Origin: Pannonibacter anstelovis
Lineage (GTDB): Bacteria > Pseudomonadota > Alphaproteobacteria > Rhizobiales > Stappiaceae
DNA: 64,000 nt
Direction of reading: 5' to 3'
NCBI RefSeq assembly: GCF_036881715.1
Contig: NZ_JBAKBF010000003.1
Coordinates: forward strand, 124,001 to 188,000
Positions 59,419 to 64,000 of the stretch are shown piece by piece. The notes beneath the pieces were generated by a model. That model did no database searches and was not told where the DNA came from. It saw only the letters and a program-made list of their open reading frames with translations. The first letter of the stretch is position 1, and the number at the start of each line of letters is the position of its first letter. Position numbers and translations under genes: made by a program.

Positions 59419-60146
59419 ACGAGATCCGGGCGGCCCTCGCGTGGCACGCGCCGTGTCTCTTCCGAGCCGATGATGACGCAGGTGGCCATATCCGCCATGC
59501 TTGCTTTGGCCTCAGAAAGCGGCGCCACCACGATCCGTTCATCCGGACGCCCCGCAGCGCGGCCGAAGATAACCAGCGTCTGAGGCGGGAGCACGCCGCG
59601 CAACAGCTCGAAAGCCCGGTCCAGCTGCCAGGGCCGCGCCTTGCTGACCGGATTGTAGAAGGCCATGACAAACCCGGCCTCAGCGGCAAGACGCAGCCGC
59701 TTTTCAATCAGCGGCCAAGGCTTCAGATTGTCGGAAAGGGAGATGGCGCAGAAGTCATGGCCGAGCGGCGCGCCAATCCGGGCTGCAACGGCCAGCATGG
59801 CGGTGATGCCCGGAACAATGACGAGATCGACCTGCTTCCAGCCGTCCGGCCCATGCTCGATGGCCTCGCACACGGCAGCCGCCATGGCAAAGACGCCCGG
59901 GTCCCCGCCGGAGACCATGCAGACCCGCTCGCCCCTGGCAGCTCTCTCCAGCGCATCGCGGGCACGGGCCAGCTCTTCCCGGTTGTCCGAGGCGATCCGC
60001 ATCTGGTCCGGGCGCAGGGTGAGCCGCTCCAGATAGGGCAGATAGCCGAGGAAAGCCGTTGAATCATCAACGGCAGCCTGAGCTTCCGGCGTCATCTGGT
60101 CCGGATTTCCCGGCCCGGTGCCAATCACATAGAGACGGCCGGTCAC
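59382..60146 (-). CDS. cobJ: precorrin-3B C17-methyltransferase, GTG start
   Basis: 254 residues; methylates C17 with ring contraction. RLYVIGTGPGNPDQMTPEAQ, FLGYLPYLERL, VCMVSGGDPGVFAMAAA and VVPGITAMLAVAARIGAPLGHDF are the family marks. The GTG start overlaps the cobI stop as GTGA. Its last 37 bases are antisense to the end of cobK. Confidence 0.95.
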   Translation of the reverse strand: MTGRLYVIGTGPGNPDQMTPEAQAAVDDSTAFLGYLPYLERLTLRPDQMRIASDNREELARARDALERAARGERVCMVSGGDPGVFAMAAAVCEAIEHGPDGWKQVDLVIVPGITAMLAVAARIGAPLGHDFCAISLSDNLKPWPLIEKRLRLAAEAGFVMAFYNPVSKARPWQLDRAFELLRGVLPPQTLVIFGRAAGRPDERIVVAPLSEAKASMADMATCVIIGSEETRRVPREGRPDLVYTPRFSGGGSR

Positions 60147-60886
60147 GGCTGTCCGCTCCAGCCCGGCACCAGCACCAGCGAGAAGTAGGGCGCCGCGTCA
60201 TCCGGCTTGGCAGAAAGGCGCATCACCTTTTCTGCTGCCATGGTGCCGCGCTCCACATAGATGGCGTCATCAAGGCGTCCGCAAGCCGCCAGCGCCCGCC
60301 GGACTTTCGGCAGGTTCCGGCCGATCTTCATGATCACCGCCGCTTCCGTATCGGCGAGCCGGCGCTGCAACTCCGCTTCTGCCATGGTGCCCGGAAGCAC
60401 GGACAGCACATCATCGCCCTGCGCAATGGGAACGCCGGTGCGCGACCAGCAGCCGGACATCGCCGTGATGCCGGGAATGACCTCTACGTCAAACCTGTCC
60501 GCCAGCCGCACATGCATGTGCATGTAGGAGCCGTAGAACATCGGATCGCCCTCGGACAGAACCGCGACCGTCCGCCCTGCACTGAGATGGGCGGCGATGG
60601 CCTCTGCCGATTCCTCGTAGAAGGCTTCAAGGCAGGAGGTATAGGCCTCCTCGTGCTTGTCGATTTCCGTAGTGACCGGATAGTAAAGCGGCAGCTCCTC
60701 CACGCCCGGCCGGATCATGCTGTCCGCGATGCGGCGGCCATTGCCGGTGCGCCCGGCCTTGGCGAACCAGGCGATCACATCCGCCTCACCCAATATACGT
60801 ACGGCCTTGACGGTCATCAGTTCCGGGTCACCGGGGCCGGTGCCGACGCCATAAAGCCTGCCGGTCAAGGTATTCTGGGCTGTCAC
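60143..60886 (-). CDS. cobI: precorrin-2 C20-methyltransferase, GTG start
   Basis: 247 residues; commits precorrin-2 to the corrin route by methylating C20. GRLYGVGTGPGDPELMTVKA, VAVLSEGDPMFYGSYMHMHV and VEVIPGITAMSGCWSRTGVP are typical of CobI/CbiL. GTG at 60886 within GTGA over the cobH stop; GTGA again at its own end with cobJ. Confidence 0.95.
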   Translation of the reverse strand: MTAQNTLTGRLYGVGTGPGDPELMTVKAVRILGEADVIAWFAKAGRTGNGRRIADSMIRPGVEELPLYYPVTTEIDKHEEAYTSCLEAFYEESAEAIAAHLSAGRTVAVLSEGDPMFYGSYMHMHVRLADRFDVEVIPGITAMSGCWSRTGVPIAQGDDVLSVLPGTMAEAELQRRLADTEAAVIMKIGRNLPKVRRALAACGRLDDAIYVERGTMAAEKVMRLSAKPDDAAPYFSLVLVPGWSGQP

Positions 60887-61515
60887 AGTCCGGGCCTCGC
60901 AAGAGCATTGATGGCAGCTGCGGTCATCGCGCTGCCGCCAAGACGGCCACGGACAATTGCAAAAGGTACGCCATAGGAATTGTCAGCCAGCGCATCCTTG
61001 GATTCGGCAGCACCGACGAATCCGACCGGCATGCCAAGGATCGCGGCCGGCTTCGGCGCGCCGTCGCGCAGCAGCTCAAGAAGAAAGAAAAGGGCAGTGG
61101 GCGCATTGCCTATGGCCACAACAGAGCCAGCCATCCGGTCCAGCCAGAGCCGGATCGCCGCTGCCGAACGGGTGTTGCCGATTTCAGCTGCAATCTCAGG
61201 CGTGCGCGGATCGCGCAAGGTGCAGATCACCTCGTTACTGGCCGGCAGACGGGCCGCCGTGACACCGCGTGCCACCATTTCCGCATCACAGAACACTGGC
61301 GCTCCAGCCAGCAGCGCTTCGCGTGCCGCAGACACGAAATCCGGTGAGAAATGAAACTCCCGGCCCGCTTCCACCAGACCGCAAGCGTGGATCATGCGCA
61401 CGGCAACATCCGCCTCAGCTTCGGAGAACCGCGACAGGTCCGCTTCTGCCCGGATGATCGAGAAGGACTTCTCGTAAATCGCCGTTCCGTCCTTGATGTA
61501 GTCGTAGTGCATCAT
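60883..61515 (-). CDS. cobH: precorrin-8X methylmutase
   Basis: 210 residues; moves the C11 methyl to C12 to give hydrogenobyrinic acid. The catalytic His43 is found at exactly residue 43 in VRMIHACGLVEAGREFHFS. SNEVICTLRDPR, AIGNAPTALFFLLEL and GMPVGFVGAAESKDAL are conserved. ATG 61515 has GGAAAGGA upstream. It lies 10 bases after cobG and overlaps cobI by GTGA. Confidence 0.96.
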   Translation of the reverse strand: MMHYDYIKDGTAIYEKSFSIIRAEADLSRFSEAEADVAVRMIHACGLVEAGREFHFSPDFVSAAREALLAGAPVFCDAEMVARGVTAARLPASNEVICTLRDPRTPEIAAEIGNTRSAAAIRLWLDRMAGSVVAIGNAPTALFFLLELLRDGAPKPAAILGMPVGFVGAAESKDALADNSYGVPFAIVRGRLGGSAMTAAAINALARPGL

Positions 61516-61525
61516 GTCCTTTCCT

Positions 61526-62878
61526 TCAGGGCGCCATGCCGAAGATGGCAGCCCCGCTCAGGCTGAGGGCCTGCGCTGCGGTTTGCCCTGCCTGCCGGTG
61601 CTGCGCAATGCCTTGCTGCAAGGCCGGAAGCAGAGCCCGGAATTCCTCCAGAGATATATTGAGATCCGCAGCATCTCCCGCCCGCCCGGCCAGTACAATC
61701 CGCAGACCTGCGTCTGTACCTGTAACCGTGAGCGGAGCAGGGGACGGGTGCGCGCATCCTTTGGTGCAGCCGGAGAGATGCACCGTGCATGAGCCATCCA
61801 GCAAATCCGGCGCCTGTGAGGCCAGTAGTCCGGCAAGTTCCTGCGTGTCGAGACGTCCTGCCGCGCAAAAGCCTGTTCCCGGGCAGGCCGAGACCGAATT
61901 CATCGGATCGTCAGGGCGGGTGATGAACCCTTGCTCTGCAGCAAGCCTTGCTGCGGCCGGGATGGCGCCATCCGGGAGCCCCAGCACCAGAAGCGCATGG
62001 TCCGGAGCCAGCCGGACTTGCGTTGCGCCGAGGCCGGAAAGGCCAGCCATCAGGCTCTCCAGCTCACCGGCATGCATGCGGCCAAACGCCAGCCGGAGCC
62101 CGAGCACGGCAGAGCTGCCATTGCGGATCACGCCTGCGGGATTGACTGGGCCAGCCGTCAGCTCCGCCGGAAAACACGCTTCGTCCAACGCTGGCACAAG
62201 CGCTGCAATGTCACGCCCGCGGCTGGCGCTGCCTTGCGCGTGGAGCAGCTCAAGCAGGGCGATGACATGGCTGACGGCTTGCGCTTCATCCACCAGCGCA
62301 ACCGGCCTTGCCGTCCGCGCATCACCGGCAAGAGCAATGCGCCAGAGCACCTGGCCCCCATGCCGGACGGCATCAAGGCGCAGGTCGGAAATGGCATCTG
62401 ACAGATTGAACAGGCCGCCGCCATTGACGGTGATGGCCAGCTTCGGCGCAAGCGCGAGTGCGGGTGTATGCTGGCGGATCGCATCGCGGATCTGGTCCGC
62501 GAGCCCCGATGCATCGGCAACTTCGGCGCAATCCAGCCCAGCCAGCGGCGGCGTTTCCACCGCCGTACCGGAGCGGATTTCGATGCCGGCCCGAGACAAC
62601 TCCGCCGAAAGCTGCTGCGCGGCATCCTGATGCGCGAGCCCCCTGATCTGAAGATTGCCGCGTGCGGTGACATCCAGCAAGCCATTGCCGAATGTCCTGG
62701 CCAGATCCGCAAGGGTGCCCCACTGCCCGGGCGTCAGACCGGCAGCGGCAGGACGGAGCCGGACGAGCAGACCGTCCCCGGTCGGCATGGGATTCACAAG
62801 CGAAGGGCAGGCCCCGCGCCTGACGGGAAATCGGGGTGCAGCTCCAGAGGCGCTGCAGGAGGTTTCCGGCTGGGTCAC
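61526..62878 (-). CDS. cobG: precorrin-3B synthase (aerobic pathway monooxygenase), GTG start
   Basis: 450 residues, related to sulfite/nitrite reductases; uses O2 to make precorrin-3B. The [4Fe-4S] ligands lie in SACPGTGFCAAGRLD and HLSGCTKGCAHP; LVRLRPAAAGLTPGQW and TARGNLQIRGL are the two ferredoxin-reductase half-domain marks. Its presence shows the oxygen-dependent route. GTG start in GTGA overlap with cobF. Confidence 0.94.
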   Translation of the reverse strand: MTQPETSCSASGAAPRFPVRRGACPSLVNPMPTGDGLLVRLRPAAAGLTPGQWGTLADLARTFGNGLLDVTARGNLQIRGLAHQDAAQQLSAELSRAGIEIRSGTAVETPPLAGLDCAEVADASGLADQIRDAIRQHTPALALAPKLAITVNGGGLFNLSDAISDLRLDAVRHGGQVLWRIALAGDARTARPVALVDEAQAVSHVIALLELLHAQGSASRGRDIAALVPALDEACFPAELTAGPVNPAGVIRNGSSAVLGLRLAFGRMHAGELESLMAGLSGLGATQVRLAPDHALLVLGLPDGAIPAAARLAAEQGFITRPDDPMNSVSACPGTGFCAAGRLDTQELAGLLASQAPDLLDGSCTVHLSGCTKGCAHPSPAPLTVTGTDAGLRIVLAGRAGDAADLNISLEEFRALLPALQQGIAQHRQAGQTAAQALSLSGAAIFGMAP

Positions 62879-63660
62879 GGCTGGGCCTCCCCGTCTTCCG
62901 GACCTGCCTTGCGGCGGATCAGGTAGGTATCCATGATCCAGCCATGTTCAGCCCGCGCCGCAGCCCGGACCCTTGAAATGTCTGGCGCAATGTCGCCCAG
63001 CCGCCCTGACAGCACGGTCTCCATGCTGGTGCCCAGATAGGCCCCCCAGAAGATTTCCGCATCCGGGTCTGCCACGGTCTCATAGGCCTGAATACCGTCG
63101 AGCATAATGGCAGCGTCGTTCACGCCTTGCGGCCACCCTTCAGCCAGCCTCCGGCCGGTCGTGATCTGCACAGGCTCGCCGATCCGGTTCAGGGGAATGC
63201 GATGCCTTGCGCAGAGCACCTGCAGGCTGCTGATGCCGGGAATGACGTCATACTCAAAGGCCACATGGCCGCGGGCACGCACATGCTCGATGATCCGGAT
63301 GGTGCTGTCATAAAGCATGGGGTCACCCCACACGAGCAGCCCGGCGGTTTCATCCGCCCCGGTTTCTTCGCTCAGCAGCCGCTCGTAGATCGCGGCAATC
63401 GCCTCGTGCCAGTCCTTGACGGCACCCGCATAGGCTCCGTCCTGCCGCCTTGCGGGAATGTCGAAATGGATCAGGCGCGGTTGCTTTCCCTTGATGAAAC
63501 GGGCGCAGATTTCCTCACGAAGCCCGGCCAGAAAGGTCTTCTCTTCGCCTTTCACGGGGATGAAAAACACGTCACAGGTGTTGAGGGCGTTCACCGCCTC
63601 AATAGTCAGGTGCTCGGGATTGCCAGCGCCAATCCCGATGACACGAATGCGTCTTGCCAT
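62875..63660 (-). CDS. cobF: precorrin-6A synthase (deacetylating)
   Basis: About 261 residues; methylates C1 of precorrin-5 and releases the acetyl group. RIRVIGIGAGNPEHLTIEAV, LLVWGDPMLYDSTIRIIEHV and YDVIPGISSLQVLCARHRIP are the methylase motifs, in the CobF form. Two adjacent ATG codons (63663 and 63660) follow a GGGGGA; the second gives better spacing. The longer open frame upstream covers the promoter. First gene of the cobFGHIJ run. Confidence 0.93.
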   Translation of the reverse strand: MARRIRVIGIGAGNPEHLTIEAVNALNTCDVFFIPVKGEEKTFLAGLREEICARFIKGKQPRLIHFDIPARRQDGAYAGAVKDWHEAIAAIYERLLSEETGADETAGLLVWGDPMLYDSTIRIIEHVRARGHVAFEYDVIPGISSLQVLCARHRIPLNRIGEPVQITTGRRLAEGWPQGVNDAAIMLDGIQAYETVADPDAEIFWGAYLGTSMETVLSGRLGDIAPDISRVRAAARAEHGWIMDTYLIRRKAGPEDGEAQP

Positions 63661-63696
63661 CATTCCCCCGTGCGCCCAGCGCTCCCGGTCCGCGTC

Positions 63697-63724
63697 CCTA
63701 TATGGGTCCCGCGGGAAGTTCCAA
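63697..63724 (-). promoter_or_regulatory. probable promoter of the cobalamin operon
   Basis: Minus strand: TTGGAA (63724-63719), a 16-base spacer containing the palindrome TCCCGCGGGA, then TATAGG (63702-63697), about 34 bases before the cobF start. No cobalamin riboswitch core is seen between this and the GMC gene. Confidence 0.5.
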
Positions 63725-63841
63725 GGGGTACATGGCTCTGCCTGCACCCTGAGCCGCGACATTAGCCTGCCACAGTCCCGAAGGCCAGCCGCAAGGCCTG
63801 CGGCAGTTTCCTCCTTTTGGCCAACAGGCTTGCCGGAAGAC

Positions 63842-63876
63842 AAAAACCCCGGCCGCAGTCTCCTGCAGCCGGGGCG
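63842..63876 (-). terminator. Rho-independent terminator of the GMC oxidoreductase gene
   Basis: Minus strand: CCCCGGCTGCAG, loop GAGA, CTGCGGCCGGGG, then TTTTTG. It starts about 26 bases after the stop codon. Confidence 0.92.
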
Positions 63877-63901
63877 CCGGGCATGGCTTCAAGCCGGCAG
63901 A

Positions 63902-64000
63902 TCAGGCATCTGCCTTGATCATGTCGGCGGCCTTTTCGGCAATCATGATGACAGGCGCATTGGTGTTGCCGGTCGTCACATCGGGCATGATCGAGGCATC
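63902..64000 (-). CDS. GMC-family oxidoreductase, C-terminal fragment (cut by window edge)
   Basis: The last 32 residues are visible: DASIMPDVTTGNTNAPVIMI followed by AEKAADMIKADA and the stop. This is the conserved C-terminal FAD-binding end of glucose-methanol-choline oxidoreductases (choline dehydrogenase BetA and alcohol dehydrogenase relatives), with the N-T-N-A-P active-site-side motif. The substrate cannot be told from this piece. Upstream of and on the same strand as the cobalamin operon, but with its own terminator. Confidence 0.9.
   Translation of the reverse strand, partial: DASIMPDVTTGNTNAPVIMIAEKAADMIKADA

Noticed and set aside
63664..63840. Second cobalamin riboswitch in front of cobF
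   Set aside because: Although expected for a B12 operon, the B12 box and closing motif are absent on the minus strand. Only a plain promoter is visible.

Overview
The window is 64 kb of GC-rich, densely coding bacterial chromosome from an alphaproteobacterium, most likely of the order Hyphomicrobiales (Rhizobiales). The reasons are gene order and signals: kdsB-pheA; tsaB-rimI-fur/mur-plsC-miaB-phoH-ybeY-corC-lnt-XRE regulator-metK-trmB-rimP-nusA-ylxR-infB-rbfA-truB-rpsO-pnp in one direction; a Fur paralogue without the zinc cysteines, as in Mur; heat-shock promoters of the alphaproteobacterial CTTG-N18-CCTAWAT type; a dnaJ-linked phospholipid N-methyltransferase; and a full aerobic cobalamin cluster with cobF and cobG. 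I saw no rRNA, tRNA, insertion sequence, prophage or CRISPR array. Both window edges cut a gene: kdsB on the left and a GMC oxidoreductase on the right.

Bases 1-4.6 kb hold kdsB, pheA, a PfkB sugar/nucleoside kinase and a convergent chemoreceptor. Bases 4.9-11.4 kb are a compact catabolic locus for hydroxycinnamates (ferulate/p-coumarate type). Two divergent operons share a 136-base control region that carries TTGTTYAC half-sites. One operon is crotonase - MarR - amidohydrolase, the other acyl-CoA synthetase - SDR - acyl-CoA dehydrogenase. The crotonase keeps both acid/base glutamates, and there is an SDR dehydrogenase and a CouO-like amidohydrolase. Together these point to beta-oxidative deacetylation rather than the retro-aldol (vanillin-releasing) route.

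Bases 11.5-18.4 kb carry a CRP/FNR regulator, a small DUF2946-like secreted protein, a MacAB-type tripartite efflux operon (outer-membrane lipoprotein, MacA, MacB) and an AlkB-type demethylase. Bases 18.4-28 kb are protein quality control and neighbours: dnaK, dnaJ, pmtA, an FMN reductase, hslV - membrane protein - hslU, a UspA protein and an Nfu iron-sulfur carrier. dnaK and hslV have matching predicted sigma-32 promoters.

Bases 28-52 kb are the conserved information-processing region. It covers tRNA modification (tsaB, miaB, trmB, truB), ribosome maturation (rimI, ybeY, rimP, rbfA), transcription and translation factors (nusA, infB, rpsO, pnp), lipid and lipoprotein acylation (plsC, lnt), metK, dapB and gpm. 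Several leaders are structured (metK, rimP, pnp). Parts of ybeY and lnt are markedly AT-rich against their surroundings.

Bases 52-64 kb form a vitamin-B12-linked block. A cobalamin riboswitch precedes nrdHIEF (class Ib ribonucleotide reductase), and convergent to it lies the cobalamin operon cobF-G-H-I-J-(K)-L-M. cobK is on the opposite strand and overlaps both neighbours. B12 made by the adjacent pathway would be expected to turn down the B12-independent reductase.
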